A stretch of DNA of 64,000 bases from Streptomyces sp. ADI95-17 (GCF_003846175.1 NZ_ML123051.1:62001-126000), one strand, 5' to 3'. Positions 43,727 to 53,186 are shown, numbered from the stretch's first letter. Translations and numbers: made by a program. Notes: generated by a model from the letters alone, not told the origin.

Positions 43727-44080
43727 TTCGTCGTAGAAGTGTGCGTCGACAGCTGCTGGAGGTCATCGACAGCCGCTGCTGCCGAGCATGAAGAGGGCCA
43801 ACGGCGCTTCTCGGCGGATCTGGGAGGCCTCAGTTCGGCAACGTGATCCATCTTCACGGGGCTGGCCGGGGCCGGGTCGGAGCGGAGGCCGATTCGAATC
43901 GTCTCCGCAACGCAGCCTGACACCTCATGACAGCGCAGTCCCTCCGATTCCGGGACCGTCCACAGAGGTTCTTCCGGGTCCTGTGGTCATGGCCGAAGTG
44001 GCCGAAGTGGCCGAAGCCACTGTGCCACCGGGCGCCCGGGAATTCCGCACCAGCACGGTGAGGCGGTCGCAGCGGGCCCG
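43727..44080. other. Intergenic, with a short 9-bp repeat
   Basis: No gene. GGCCGAAGT is repeated nearly three times in tandem at 43991-44016. No hairpin stands out. Confidence 0.5.
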
Positions 44081-44641
44081 CTACCCGGGGAACGGGGAGA
44101 TTACCCGTTCCCCGGCGAGTGTGTTGAGTCGTTCGGCTGCGTTGTCGTCAAGGAAGAAGAGCGTCATGGCCTGGCCGTTGTGCCGGACGTAGAAGCGCCG
44201 GTCCCCGTGTTCCAGCTCGTCGATGAGGTAGCCGACCACCATCAGATCGGCCCAGTCGTCCCTGACTTCGATGGGCCAGTTGACCCGCCGGCCGTCGGCC
44301 GTGTACTCGATCCACGCTTCCTCCGTGCCGAGGTCGACATGGTCCCGCAGCCCGGAGAACGCGTCCGGCAGGCCTGAGATCCGGCACAGTTGCCTGGCGA
44401 TCGACACGTACGAACCCTGGCCGCGGACGCACTCGGTATCGAAGTGCCATGCCCGGTTGCAGAACCACCGCTCCCACGGTTCGTCCTCGACCATGCAGCC
44501 CAGCGCGAACAACAACAGGTCGAACGGCTTGCGCTCGTATGCCACCCGCGGCCACGAGTACAGCAACTCGTCCACGGTCCGGCCGGTCGCGAGCGGCAAC
44601 CCCAGTTCTGCCAGTCTGTCCAGCTGATCTTCAAGACGCAT
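44081..44641 (-). CDS. Conserved hypothetical protein
   Basis: 186 residues from ATG 44639-44641 (MRLEDQLDRLAELGLPLATG). Trp/Tyr-rich middle (ERWFCNRAWHFDTECVRGQG) and acidic strands after it (DDWADLMVVGYLIDELEHGD). Soluble; looks like an immunity- or SMI-type small domain, but this is only an impression. Function unknown. Confidence 0.75.
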   Translation of the reverse strand: MRLEDQLDRLAELGLPLATGRTVDELLYSWPRVAYERKPFDLLLFALGCMVEDEPWERWFCNRAWHFDTECVRGQGSYVSIARQLCRISGLPDAFSGLRDHVDLGTEEAWIEYTADGRRVNWPIEVRDDWADLMVVGYLIDELEHGDRRFYVRHNGQAMTLFFLDDNAAERLNTLAGERVISPFPG

Positions 44642-44756
44642 GCCCGGGATCGTACCCACCGCCTCGGACAATGCCCTCGGGCGCTGTACGGCCGTGGATC
44701 TCCTTGGGGCTCGGCGCTCCTGCGGGAACTCCTCGGACCGGACGCAGGCCACCTCT

Positions 44757-46562
44757 TCACCGAGGGGCAGTCCTGGCCTGGAGGATTTCGCCCACGGACT
44801 CGTCGCGCCACTGCTCCAGGAGCTGATGGAAGGCGACGGCGCCGTGCGGGTAGGCGTTCGGGCCGTTCGGCCGGCCGCGTCCTTCACGGTTGTAGTAGCC
44901 GGGGGTGCACTCGGCGTGGAACCACTCGTGGTCGGGGGCACCCTCGGCCAGGACGGCGAGCCAGGCGTCCTCGGTCTCCCGGGACGGTTCGATGAGGGCG
45001 CCCCCGGCTTCGGCGGCCGCGATGAGGGCTGCGGCGTGGACTGCCTGCTCGTCGAGGATGTGGGTGAAGTTGACGCTGCTGGCGTTCTGGAGGGGGCCCA
45101 TCTGGATCAGGTTCGGGAAGCCGTTGCTGGTGAGGCCGTGGAGCGTGCGCGGGCCCTGCTGCGCCCAGGTGTGCAGCAGTTGGACGCCGCCCCGGCCGTG
45201 GACCGGGAGCTTGCCGGAGTGAATGCCGGAGGTCCCGACGTTGAATCCGGTGGCGAAGATCAGACAGTCAAGTTCGTACGCCATGCCGCCGACCACGACG
45301 CCGTGTTCGGTGATGCGCTCGATGCCGTGGGTGTCCGCGGTGTCGACCAGGGTGACGTTGTCGCGGTTGAACGCCGGATAGTACAGGTCGGAGAAGGTGG
45401 GTCGCTTGCAGGCGTAGCGGTACCAGGGCTGGAGCTTCCTGGCTGTCTCCGGGTCGGTGACGGTCTGCTCGATGCGGGCGCGCAGTTCGTTCATCTTGGC
45501 GGCGTCGGCCACCTCGTAGGCGGCTTCGAAGGTCTTCCGGTCGCCCTGGCGCCGGAAGCTCGGCAGAAGCTTTTCCAGCAGGCCCGCCGAGGCGGTCCAC
45601 TGGTCGGCCACGAGATCGCGGTCCTCCGGTTCGCCGGAGACGATGCGGAGGTAGTTCTCGCGTCGTTCGTGGGCCCAGCCCTCGCGGTCGGCGCCGACGT
45701 CGCTTGCGGTGGTGCGGCGATTGGCCCGCACGTCCACTGTGGAGGGGGTGCGCTGGAAGACATAGAGGTGTGCGGCGTCCTCGGCCAGCAGCGGGATGAC
45801 CTGGATGCCGGTGGCCCCGGTGCCGACGATGCCCACCCGCTTGTCCGCGAGGCCGGTCATGCCGCCCTCCGGCGTGCCGCCGGTGTAGGCGTAGTCCCAC
45901 CGAGAAGTGTGGAAGGTGTGGCCCTTGAAGTCCTCGATGCCGGGTATCCCGGGGAGCTTCGGGTCGGTGAGGGTGCCTGTGGCGGTGACGACGTACGTGG
46001 CCCGGAAGGCGTCCCCGCGGTCCGTGGCCACGATCCATGACTCGGAAGCCTCGTCCCAGGTCAGAGCAGTGACCGCGGTGGAGAACAGTGCGTCCGGGTA
46101 GAGGTCGAACCTGTGCGCGATCCGCATCGCGTGGCGGCGGATCTCATCACCGGGGGAGTACTTCCATTCCGGTACGTATCCCGTCTCGTCGAGCATCGGC
46201 AGGTACACGTGCGCCTCGATGTCGCAGTGGACGCCCGGGTACCGGTTCCAGTACCAGGTGCCCCCGACGTCGCCGCCCTTGTCGACGATCCGGACGCGCT
46301 CGACTCCCTGCTGCCGTAGCCGCGCCCCGGCGAGGATGCCGCCGAACCCGCCGCCGATCACGGCGACGTCGACGGTGTCGTGGAGAGGGCCGCGCTCGAC
46401 CGGCCCCTCTGTGTACGGGTCGGCGGCGTAATAGCCGAACTCGGCGTCGGCGTCGCAGTATTGGGCGGCGCCGTCGGGGCGGACGCGCCGCTCGCGTTCG
46501 AGGCGGTAGCGGTGCCTCAGTGCGGCGAGCTCGTCGGGAGCCGGCGCGTGAGGGGTCGTCAT
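44757..46562 (-). CDS. Flavin-containing (Baeyer-Villiger type) monooxygenase
   Basis: 601 residues. FAD loop VAVIGGGFGGILAGARL, then GGTWYWNRYPGVHCDIEAH, the BVMO fingerprint FKGHTFHTSRWDY (F-x-G-x3-H-x3-W-D), and the NADPH loop VGIVGTGATGIQVIP. These enzymes insert oxygen next to a ketone to form an ester or lactone. An N-terminal extension of about 60 residues is common in the cyclohexanone/phenylacetone group. Divergent from the SMP-30-like lipoprotein across a 20-bp palindrome. Start ATG 46560-46562. Confidence 0.93.
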   Translation of the reverse strand: MTTPHAPAPDELAALRHRYRLERERRVRPDGAAQYCDADAEFGYYAADPYTEGPVERGPLHDTVDVAVIGGGFGGILAGARLRQQGVERVRIVDKGGDVGGTWYWNRYPGVHCDIEAHVYLPMLDETGYVPEWKYSPGDEIRRHAMRIAHRFDLYPDALFSTAVTALTWDEASESWIVATDRGDAFRATYVVTATGTLTDPKLPGIPGIEDFKGHTFHTSRWDYAYTGGTPEGGMTGLADKRVGIVGTGATGIQVIPLLAEDAAHLYVFQRTPSTVDVRANRRTTASDVGADREGWAHERRENYLRIVSGEPEDRDLVADQWTASAGLLEKLLPSFRRQGDRKTFEAAYEVADAAKMNELRARIEQTVTDPETARKLQPWYRYACKRPTFSDLYYPAFNRDNVTLVDTADTHGIERITEHGVVVGGMAYELDCLIFATGFNVGTSGIHSGKLPVHGRGGVQLLHTWAQQGPRTLHGLTSNGFPNLIQMGPLQNASSVNFTHILDEQAVHAAALIAAAEAGGALIEPSRETEDAWLAVLAEGAPDHEWFHAECTPGYYNREGRGRPNGPNAYPHGAVAFHQLLEQWRDESVGEILQARTAPR

Positions 46563-46627
46563 GCGGGGCCTCGATCCTGGTCGGTGGAGCCACCACGAGC
46601 GGGCGGCCGTCCGCTACGGTAGCAACT

Positions 46628-46647
46628 ACCGGACAGTGGTGTCCGGT
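46628..46647. promoter_or_regulatory. 20-bp palindrome between monooxygenase and SMP-30 genes
   Basis: ACCGGACA-GTGG-TGTCCGGT, eight-base perfect arms. It lies in the divergent region, 65 bases from the monooxygenase start and 110 from the lipoprotein start. The TetR protein encoded at 47792 is the nearest candidate binder. Confidence 0.7.
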
Positions 46648-46757
46648 TGAAGTCCGGTGGTACAGCGAAACTCGGCCAGGGCCCGTTCACGCCTCCGGCG
46701 CGCTCCGTACCCCCTGGCCTTCGGAACCCGCGCAGTGGACAGGAAAGGTGTTCCCCC

Positions 46758-47777
46758 ATGCAGCGAATTTCGGCCCGATCTTTTGCCGCGCTCGCCACGA
46801 TCGGCACGCTGATGTTGACCGGATGCGGAACGGAGAGCGGAGATCCCGAGGCAGGGGCGGTGTCCGTCTCCGCGGGCAGGACCATCCGCGCGCAGAAGTT
46901 CATGCAGTTGACCCAGGTGCACAGCGAGACCGGGATGACCTTGCTGGAAGGCCCGACGTTCGGCAAGGACGGCGGACTGTTCGTCGTGGACGTCACCGCG
47001 CCGGAAGGGAAGCCCAAGGTCATGCGCGTCGACGTCAGGAAGAAGACGTCCCGGGCGGTCCACACCGACGGCCGGGGTGCGTACACCTCGGCGCAGTTCA
47101 GCCCGTACGACGGACGGCTCTACCTCAGCGACTTCGCCCACGGGGAGGTCGTGAGCCTGGCCCCCGGTGGCGGCGACAAGCGGACCTTCTTCTCCGGCGA
47201 GGTCGACGGAGCGCAGATGAATCCCGATGACATCGCCTTCGACCAGGAGGGCAACCTGTACGTCAGCGATTCACGGGGCCTGTCCGAAGGCGAGGCGCAC
47301 GGACGGGTGGTGCGGATCAGCCGCGACGGCGCGAAGGCCACCGTTCTGGCCGAGGAGCTGGCCGCGCCGAACGGGGTCTCGTTCGACGCGGACCACCGCG
47401 GGCTGTGGTTCAGCGAACTCACCGAGAACCGGATCTCCTACCTGCGCCTCGACCCGAACGGCAAGGTGGCTTCCCGGCACACGGCCATCCGCGTCGACGG
47501 CGGGATCGCCCAGACCGACTCGATCGCCGTGGACGCGGACGGGAACCTCTACCAGGGACTGCACGGCCGGGCCGCGATGGCCGTGTACGACCGGTACGGC
47601 GAGCGACTGGCGACAGTCGAACTTCCCGCACGGGCCGAAGGGCTGGAGTCGGCGACGAACGTGGCCATCACGCCCGGCGGAACCAAGGCGTACATGACCG
47701 TGAGTGGTCCCGCCGGGGGATACCTGTACAGCTTCGACGCGCTCGCGAAAGGCATCCGGCAGTCCAACGGCGGCTGA
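46758..47777 (+). CDS. SMP-30/gluconolactonase-like lipoprotein
   Basis: 339 residues. Signal peptide with lipobox LMLTGCGTE, so a lipid-anchored extracytoplasmic protein. The mature part is a six-bladed beta-propeller of the SMP-30 (gluconolactonase/regucalcin) type: LLEGPTFGKDGGLFVVDV, AAPNGVSFDADHRGLWFSE, DSIAVDADGNLYQGLHG. Metal-binding Glu/Asn/Asp residues occupy these blades. Such enzymes often open lactones. ATG 46758 has AGGAAAGG upstream. Confidence 0.9.
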   Translation: MQRISARSFAALATIGTLMLTGCGTESGDPEAGAVSVSAGRTIRAQKFMQLTQVHSETGMTLLEGPTFGKDGGLFVVDVTAPEGKPKVMRVDVRKKTSRAVHTDGRGAYTSAQFSPYDGRLYLSDFAHGEVVSLAPGGGDKRTFFSGEVDGAQMNPDDIAFDQEGNLYVSDSRGLSEGEAHGRVVRISRDGAKATVLAEELAAPNGVSFDADHRGLWFSELTENRISYLRLDPNGKVASRHTAIRVDGGIAQTDSIAVDADGNLYQGLHGRAAMAVYDRYGERLATVELPARAEGLESATNVAITPGGTKAYMTVSGPAGGYLYSFDALAKGIRQSNGG

Positions 47778-47791
47778 CACCCGGCCTCCAC

Positions 47792-48382
47792 TCATCCTCC
47801 GAAGGCCCGCACCGGTCCCACCTCGACACCGAGCAGCCGCCAGGCGGCCAACGCCCGGAGTTCCCGCTCCTCGCGGGTGGGGCCGATGACGGCGGCGGAG
47901 ACCATGGCGACCGCGAGTACGAGGTCGTTCGCGTCACTCAGCCGATGACCGTCGGGCAGATGACGTCGCAGGGCACGTTCGACGCGCTCGGACAGGACCA
48001 GGGCATGCGCTCGGATGCCGGAGCGGCTGCCCGCCCGGTCGGCATGCAAAAGACCGATGAAAGCTGCCGATTCCGCAAGATGCCAGGTCAGCACACCGAG
48101 AACATCGGCGAAAGTCGCCCCATCGGCGTCGGCCGCCTGCTCGACCTGCCGCACGTTCTCCTCCAGAACCGCAGCCACCGCGGCGGTTCGGTCCGGGAAG
48201 TGCCGGTAGAGAACGCCCTGCCCGACCCCGGCCCTGCGCGCGATCGCGGACAGGGGCGCCTCCAGACCATGCTCGGCGAAGATCTCCCGGGCAGCGATGA
48301 CCAGAGCGGCCCGGTTACGGGCGGCGGCCTTCGGCCCGTCGTTCGCGGGTCGGCGCCCTTCCTGCTCGGTGTGCTCGATCAC
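47792..48382 (-). CDS. TetR family regulator
   Basis: 196 residues. HTH APLSAIARRAGVGQGVLYRH then FPDRTAAVAAV. It is convergent with the SMP-30-like gene, 14 bases apart, and near the monooxygenase. It is the likely regulator of that divergent pair through the 46628-46647 palindrome. Start ATG 48380-48382. Confidence 0.9.
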   Translation of the reverse strand: MIEHTEQEGRRPANDGPKAAARNRAALVIAAREIFAEHGLEAPLSAIARRAGVGQGVLYRHFPDRTAAVAAVLEENVRQVEQAADADGATFADVLGVLTWHLAESAAFIGLLHADRAGSRSGIRAHALVLSERVERALRRHLPDGHRLSDANDLVLAVAMVSAAVIGPTREERELRALAAWRLLGVEVGPVRAFGG

Positions 48383-48734
48383 TCAGGCAGCGTACCGGCC
48401 GCGCAGCCGGGGCTTCCTCCCTGTCCGCGCTGGTGACGGGTGTGCGGCAGCCGGGAGGCTGCGCCGAGGCTTGGGCATCGGGCGACCACCGGGGCTCGCA
48501 CGACGCCGGGAGGACGGAGGGAGGACGGACGACTGGAGGATCCGATCGTTGCGAGGGACGGCGTAGACCGCGGCGCCGGCCAGTCCCACGCTGCTGCACG
48601 AGCAGCTCGGCACCGCTCTCGCCGCAGCCGACATCCCCACCCTCATCGAGAATCTGCCGGCGGGCGACCCCGCCGGCAGTGTGGAAGGCCTCTGCGAGGA
48701 GTCCGACCGGGGTCCGACGGGGTGCAGCCGCTCG
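48383..48734. other. No firm gene
   Basis: A plus-strand stretch near 48600-48700 (LHEQLGTALAAADIPTLIEN) has coding-like bias without a start or end, maybe a remnant. Nothing else seen. Confidence 0.35.
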
Positions 48735-49184
48735 TCACGGAAGGTCAGTACGACCCCACCAGGCAGGCCGCACCGGCACTCCGTCCGCATCGCGTTCCAC
48801 CGGCGGCGTCGAGGGCGGCGTCGAGGGCGGAGGTGGAGACGGGACCGTGTCTGCCGGATCCGGTTCGGCCTCCGGTGGGGCCACCTCCGTCGTCGGCGGC
48901 GGGGCGGGTGCGGCACTGTCGTCCAGCAGTTCCGCCACCGTGAACCGTGTGCTGAACGACTGCCAGGCGCCGTCGATCACCAGAAGGAAGCCATCGCATT
49001 CTCGGAAGAGCCGACGTCGCTTCGGACTTCTAGGGTGCTCCGGCGTATGTCTCCGGGCACGACGCTCCAGCTCCACCAGAGCCTCCTCGAGCGTGCCCTC
49101 CACATGCGTCAGCACGTACGCCTCCGTGTGCTTGCGCTCCCCGACGCCCACGGTCGTCTCGATGACCAGTCCCCAAATTGCCAC
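48735..49184 (-). CDS. Hypothetical protein with proline-rich C terminus
   Basis: 149 residues from GTG 49182-49184, with GGAGGGGG well placed upstream. About 90 residues of mixed fold (VIETTVGVGERKHTEAYVLT) are followed by a Pro/Ala/Glu-rich disordered region and a short conserved-looking end (RPAWWGRTDLP). Pattern typical of streptomycete cytoplasmic small proteins of unknown function. Confidence 0.7.
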   Translation of the reverse strand: MAIWGLVIETTVGVGERKHTEAYVLTHVEGTLEEALVELERRARRHTPEHPRSPKRRRLFRECDGFLLVIDGAWQSFSTRFTVAELLDDSAAPAPPPTTEVAPPEAEPDPADTVPSPPPPSTPPSTPPVERDADGVPVRPAWWGRTDLP

Positions 49185-49347
49185 GCTTCCCCCCTCCTGT
49201 TCGAATCAAGGGAGAGCTTAAAGCGTGCTGCAGAGGACGATGGGGGCAGGTGTTTCTCCCGTATGGGTGGGGTGTCGTGGACTGAGAGGTAAGGGACATG
49301 GAAAGCGACCACAGTCGCGCCGCCGTCACACAACTGCGCGCTGAGGC

Positions 49348-49560
49348 CTACTTGTTGCGCAAGGTCTCGATAGCCGCTGTGAACCTCACCGGACCTTCGA
49401 CCGGACCGGCGCGGCGCTGCTGATCGAGCGGGTCATCGAGGACACCAACGGCCACGCCGTAGGCACAGCCGTAGGCGTCCGTGCCGAGCAGCACCACCTC
49501 CTGGCCTTCGATGTCCAGGCCGCGGAAGCTCGGCGGGAACGGCGTGAGAATCCGGCGTGG
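49348..49560 (-). pseudogene. 3' remnant of a conserved hypothetical gene
   Basis: The frame ending at 49348 encodes FRGLDIEGQEVVLLGTDAYG and CAYGVAVGVLDDPLDQQRRA, with strong coding bias, then FTAAIETLRNK. No start or coding upstream of about 49560. It looks like the end of a lost gene. 49185-49347 contains nothing. Confidence 0.35.
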
Positions 49561-49631
49561 ACCGATGCGTCTGATCGAGGGCCGGCTTGGTCCACCGAAC
49601 CGGCAGAGGCTGGTCCTGCGAGACTGACAGG

Positions 49632-50234
49632 ATGATCTACGTTGCTGAGGGGCCCAGCGCCGCAGGCAAAAGCCGCTACGTCGGCTCACTGCAGATTCCG
49701 AAGGTGGTTTGCGAACTTGACGGGCATCTTCGACCGGATGATGCGGCGTCTCTTGAGGAGACGAGTCGCTTCTGGGTCCGTCGGAACGAAGAGAGGTGGG
49801 CAGAGGCCGTCCACGACGAGGGTGCGCAACGTATCGCGGTCTGCGATACCGATCCGCTCAAGCTGCACTACGCATGGACCCTTGCGAGGGCAGGCCTGGA
49901 TGCCAAGGCGGAAGAGTTCACCTGCCAACTGACGCTCATCCGCGACTCCCTGAAACGCAAGACGCTCGGCATCGCTGACCTGGTCGCCTGTGTCGTCCCG
50001 TCCGAATCGGTTCTGCGCACGCACCGGGCCGGTGACGCTACCCGCACACGCCGGAACTTCGAGGAGCATGTACTTCTGGCTGTTCCCTTGAAGGAGTGGT
50101 ACGAAGCCCTGAACGGCGTGGATCCAGGACGCGTCGTGTGGGAGTGGCCCGAAGAACCGTTGTCGGGCAAGAGGCGCGAACGCTATGACTTGGACCTCTT
50201 CGACGCCTGGATGGACCGACTTTCCACTGTCTGA
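49632..50234 (+). CDS. P-loop NTPase, nucleotide-kinase-like
   Basis: 200 residues. Walker A GPSAAGKSRY at residues 7-16 right after the first strand (MIYVAEG), and AVCDTDPLKLHYAWTLARAG in the position of a kinase substrate region. The size fits small-molecule or nucleoside kinases (AAA_28/Zeta-like). No clear partner gene; a toxin role cannot be claimed. ATG 49632. Confidence 0.78.
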   Translation: MIYVAEGPSAAGKSRYVGSLQIPKVVCELDGHLRPDDAASLEETSRFWVRRNEERWAEAVHDEGAQRIAVCDTDPLKLHYAWTLARAGLDAKAEEFTCQLTLIRDSLKRKTLGIADLVACVVPSESVLRTHRAGDATRTRRNFEEHVLLAVPLKEWYEALNGVDPGRVVWEWPEEPLSGKRRERYDLDLFDAWMDRLSTV

Positions 50235-51004
50235 CGAAGACGCCCACGTCCAGCGCCAGTCCTCCGAGCTCCTCGACGGGCACCTCACCGTCCTCCACGC
50301 CACCTGCAACGACCGAAGTACCACCTTCCGGTCGGCTGCAAGAAGATCCCCGACGATGCCGTCGACCCGGACCGGGCCGCCGAAGCGATCCGTACGTTCC
50401 TGGCCGGGAAGACTGTCGTGGCGTGGGGAACAACGTCCTCGCCGACCTCGGCATCGCCCTGCGCACCCTTGAGATCGCCTGGCCGTTGCCGGGCGGCTAC
50501 GGCCACCTACTGTAAGCGAGCTGCACCAGTTCGTCCTGGACCGGCCTGGAGGTCGGGAGTCGGCGAAGGGCATGTCGAACGGAACAAGAACCTCGGATCA
50601 GAATGCGGGGCGACGCAGCATGTCGGTGGACTTCCAGTCACTCCTCCAAAAGGCCTCAAGTCCTTGCTTGTTGATGAACTTTCGCTCCACCGCGTGGATG
50701 AGGTAGATCCCTTGGCCGGGACCTGGATTTGGCCGTTGTGCCGGCCCTAGCCCGGCCGGAGACCTGGGTGGCGGCCCACAGCCAGTTCGTGGCGCAGCCC
50801 ACTCCTACAGCCGCCGGCCCCGTTCAGCACGAGGCCGGCGGCCTCATAAACCCGACGGTGGCCCTGCCCACGGGAACTGGCCTCGGCGTCGACGCCGACA
50901 TCGGCACCGGCACCGGTATGCGCGTCGTCTGTGGAAGGAAGGGCGGCATACTGCAACCGCGTCCTGCCATGATGTGTCGCGCCGGGTGTGTGCGGAGGGG
51001 CAGG
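50235..51004. other. Long stretch without intact gene; possible remnants
   Basis: At 50300-50520 on the plus strand, KKIPDDAVDPDRAAEAIRTF and, in another frame, LADLGIALRTLEIAWPLPGG suggest a decayed, frameshifted gene end. 50521-51004 shows no codon bias. No repeat or hairpin of note. Confidence 0.4.
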
Positions 51005-51508
51005 TCAGGCCCCTTGCCGCAGCGGGCCGATGAGAGTTCCCTTGGCAACCTTCAGCGTGCCCTCAGCAAAGGACGTGCCGGGGATCTGCCCGTCTGGAGC
51101 CTGGAGTGTGAAGGACGCCTCGTCCGCGGAGACCTGGCGGGCGTCGTTGGGGACCTGGATGTCGAAGTGCACCGGGTGACCGGGGCCGAAGGTCACCGCG
51201 GTGTGCTGGTCGCCGTAGCGCCCGGCGGTGAGCCGGGTCTGCGAGCCGTGGTCGGAGAACCGCACGTCGGTCGGCGAACCGGCGAGTTCGCAGGGGTCGT
51301 ACCCGCGCGGCGCCGTCAGGGTGACGCGGTAGTGGTGATGGCCAGCGCTGGCGGGCGCATCGGTGATCTTCGCGGTGTGGTTGGCCGGACGGCATGCGGA
51401 GGGGGCAGCACCGCTTTCCGTTGCCGGGGAAGCCTGTGCAACTGTGGGGGCCGCGGCGGCCAGCAGCATGGCGGTGAGGGTGATAGCGGTCTTGCGGTTG
51501 ACATGCAT
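51005..51508 (-). CDS. Secreted DUF4232-like protein
   Basis: 167 residues. Sec signal MHVNRKTAITLTAMLLAAAA with cleavage near AQASPA. The mature domain begins with a Cys (SACRPANHTAKITDAP), with a second Cys in YDPCELAGSPTDVRF, the DUF4232 pattern, then strands with GPGHPVHFDIQV. Extracellular immunoglobulin-like fold, function unknown. ATG 51506-51508 has AAGGAG upstream. Confidence 0.82.
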   Translation of the reverse strand: MHVNRKTAITLTAMLLAAAAPTVAQASPATESGAAPSACRPANHTAKITDAPASAGHHHYRVTLTAPRGYDPCELAGSPTDVRFSDHGSQTRLTAGRYGDQHTAVTFGPGHPVHFDIQVPNDARQVSADEASFTLQAPDGQIPGTSFAEGTLKVAKGTLIGPLRQGA

Positions 51509-52224
51509 GGGCACTCCTTGCCTTGCTCGATGGCCCTGCGGCTGTTCTCCACAGGAGCCATGGTCGCTCTGATCTGTGCCCGCTCTCACTCGCCGGGAAT
51601 GTCCCAGGATCGTCACGGCTGAGACGGCAACCACTGCACAGCGGTCCCCGGCGGGAGACGGCCTGGGACGCCCGCGCCCCGCCGGCGTCCGCCTCCCGAG
51701 CCTCGGGGCAGGAGGCCGCGAGGCAGTCGTCCGCCCCGGTGTCTACCTGCCCGCCTGCCCGCGGGAAACCTGGCGGAGCTTGTCGTCGCCGAAACCTGCT
51801 TGCCGGGCTGGAGCAGGCCGGGCGAGGCACGCCGGCACAGTCGATGCCCTGGTGGTCGGGGTTGACGGGCCATGCCCCGGCCGCGTCACCTGGCATTGGT
51901 GGTCAGGTATGAGGCCGTCCCGGTCCATCGTTCGATGGGTGCCCGGGACGGGGGAGCGTGCCGCGCTCATCGACGGAATGTCCGTCGGCCTTCGGCGGAA
52001 GGACCTCGTCGGATCGACGACCGGTCGACGGGCTGCCTGACCGGTCCGGCCGGGGCGGAGACGGCGTACGGTCTTGCGCACGGCGTAGCAGGTGGCGGGG
52101 CCCCGGTTTTTGAGCCGGGCAGACATCTGCGATCAGGCCGGAGCCGACCGGAGCCCAGCCGAGCCGACCGGAGCGGAGCCGAGCAGCGAGCTGTCCGTGA
52201 ACAACCGGAACATCCGCGGCTCGG
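51509..52224. other. Intergenic region upstream of the mfnB operon
   Basis: No gene found in about 700 bases. A 14-mer GAGCCGACCGGAGC occurs at 52141-52154 and 52161-52174 in a GAGCC-rich block. Long frames here lack codon bias. Confidence 0.45.
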
Positions 52225-52263
52225 GCATGTGCTGGTTCGACGCATGTGCCGGTTCGAACCGGC
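52225..52263. promoter_or_regulatory. Tandem 17-mers and perfect 16-bp palindrome upstream of mfnB
   Basis: GCATGTGC(T/C)GGTTCGA(C/A) occurs twice head to tail (52225-52241, 52242-52258). The second copy runs into GCCGGTTCGAACCGGC (52248-52263), a perfect palindrome. It lies about 165 bases before the mfnB start. Candidate regulator site; not a tRNA T-arm (see rejected list). Confidence 0.45.
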
Positions 52264-52423
52264 GTGCACGGCGCACCTGGAACGCCGAGGCGACACCGCT
52301 CCGACTCCGCGCGCCCTACCGGTGGTCATGGGCCCCGGCAATGATGAGCCGACCGCAAGGAATCCAGGCGACACCGCACACCTGCCTCGCGGCCAGGTGG
52401 ACATGCGGTGGAAGGAGTCCACA

Positions 52424-53179
52424 TTGTTGCTTCTCATCTCCCCGGACAGCGTCGAGGAAGCCCTCGACTGCGCGAAGGCGGCGGACCACCTCGACATCGT
52501 CGATGTCAAGAAGCCCGACGAGGGATCGCTCGGCGCGAACTTTCCGTGGGTCATCAAGGAGATCCGTGACGCGGTACCGGCGGACAAGCCGGTGTCCGCC
52601 ACCGTGGGAGACGTCCCGTACAAGCCGGGCACGGTGGCCCAGGCGGCGCTCGGTGCGGCTGTCTCCGGAGCCACGTACATCAAGGTCGGCCTCTACGGAT
52701 GCACGACGCCCGAGCAAGCCATCGACGTCATGCGGGGCGTCGTCCGGGCGGTGAAGGACTATCGGCCGGACGCGTTCGTCGTCGCCTCGGGCTACGCCGA
52801 CGCCCATCGGATCGGTTGCGTCAACCCGCTCGCACTGCCCGACATCGCCTTCCGCTCCGGCTCCGACGCGGCCATGCTCGACACCGCGGTCAAGGACGGC
52901 ACCCGGCTGTTCGACCACGTTCCGCCGGAGGCCTGTGCGGAGTTCGTCCGGCGGGCCCACGAGGCCGGGCTGCTCGCCGCGCTCGCCGGCAGTGTGAAGG
53001 TGGGAGATCTCGGCACGCTGACCCGCGTCGGCACGGACATCGTGGGAGTGCGCGGAGCGGTCTGCGCGGGGGGCGACCGTACCACCGGAAGGATTCAGCC
53101 ACAGTTGGTGGCCGCCTTCCGGGCGGAGATGGACCGGCATGCCCGGGAACACACCGCTGCCGTCACCGCCGCGAGTTGA
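52424..53179 (+). CDS. mfnB: (5-formylfuran-3-yl)methyl phosphate synthase
   Basis: 251 residues, TIM-barrel MfnB family. The enzyme condenses two glyceraldehyde 3-phosphates to 4-(hydroxymethyl)-2-furancarboxaldehyde phosphate, the first step to the methanofuran furan ring. All residues I recall as essential in the Methanocaldococcus enzyme are present at offset +2: Asp27/Lys29 (IVDVKKP), Lys87 (YIKVGLYG), Asp153/Lys157 (MLDTAVKDG). GDVPYKPGTVAQAALGA is also near-identical to the archaeal type. Start TTG 52424 (MLLLISPD) matches archaeal starts and has GAAGGAG six bases upstream; ATG 52403 would add seven residues. First gene of a three-gene run with ALDH and ADH. Confidence 0.93.
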   Translation: MLLLISPDSVEEALDCAKAADHLDIVDVKKPDEGSLGANFPWVIKEIRDAVPADKPVSATVGDVPYKPGTVAQAALGAAVSGATYIKVGLYGCTTPEQAIDVMRGVVRAVKDYRPDAFVVASGYADAHRIGCVNPLALPDIAFRSGSDAAMLDTAVKDGTRLFDHVPPEACAEFVRRAHEAGLLAALAGSVKVGDLGTLTRVGTDIVGVRGAVCAGGDRTTGRIQPQLVAAFRAEMDRHAREHTAAVTAAS

Positions 53180-53186
53180 CCGCGGC

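Noticed and set aside
44640..46040. A 466-codon plus-strand frame opposite the monooxygenase
   Set aside because: Gly/Val-rich shadow without motifs; the minus-strand gene has full FAD and NADPH signatures.
49632..50234. P-loop protein as a Zeta-type toxin
   Set aside because: No antitoxin-like small gene precedes it and no toxin-specific residues can be recognised.
52249..52262. CCGGTTCGAACCGG, resembling a tRNA T-arm
   Set aside because: No anticodon arm, acceptor stem or CCA-side pairing can be drawn around it; it is a palindrome instead.
52424..53179. mfnB as part of a methanofuran or methylotrophy pathway
   Set aside because: No transaminase, kinase, ligase or formyltransferase genes of that pathway occur in the window; local partners are oxidoreductases.
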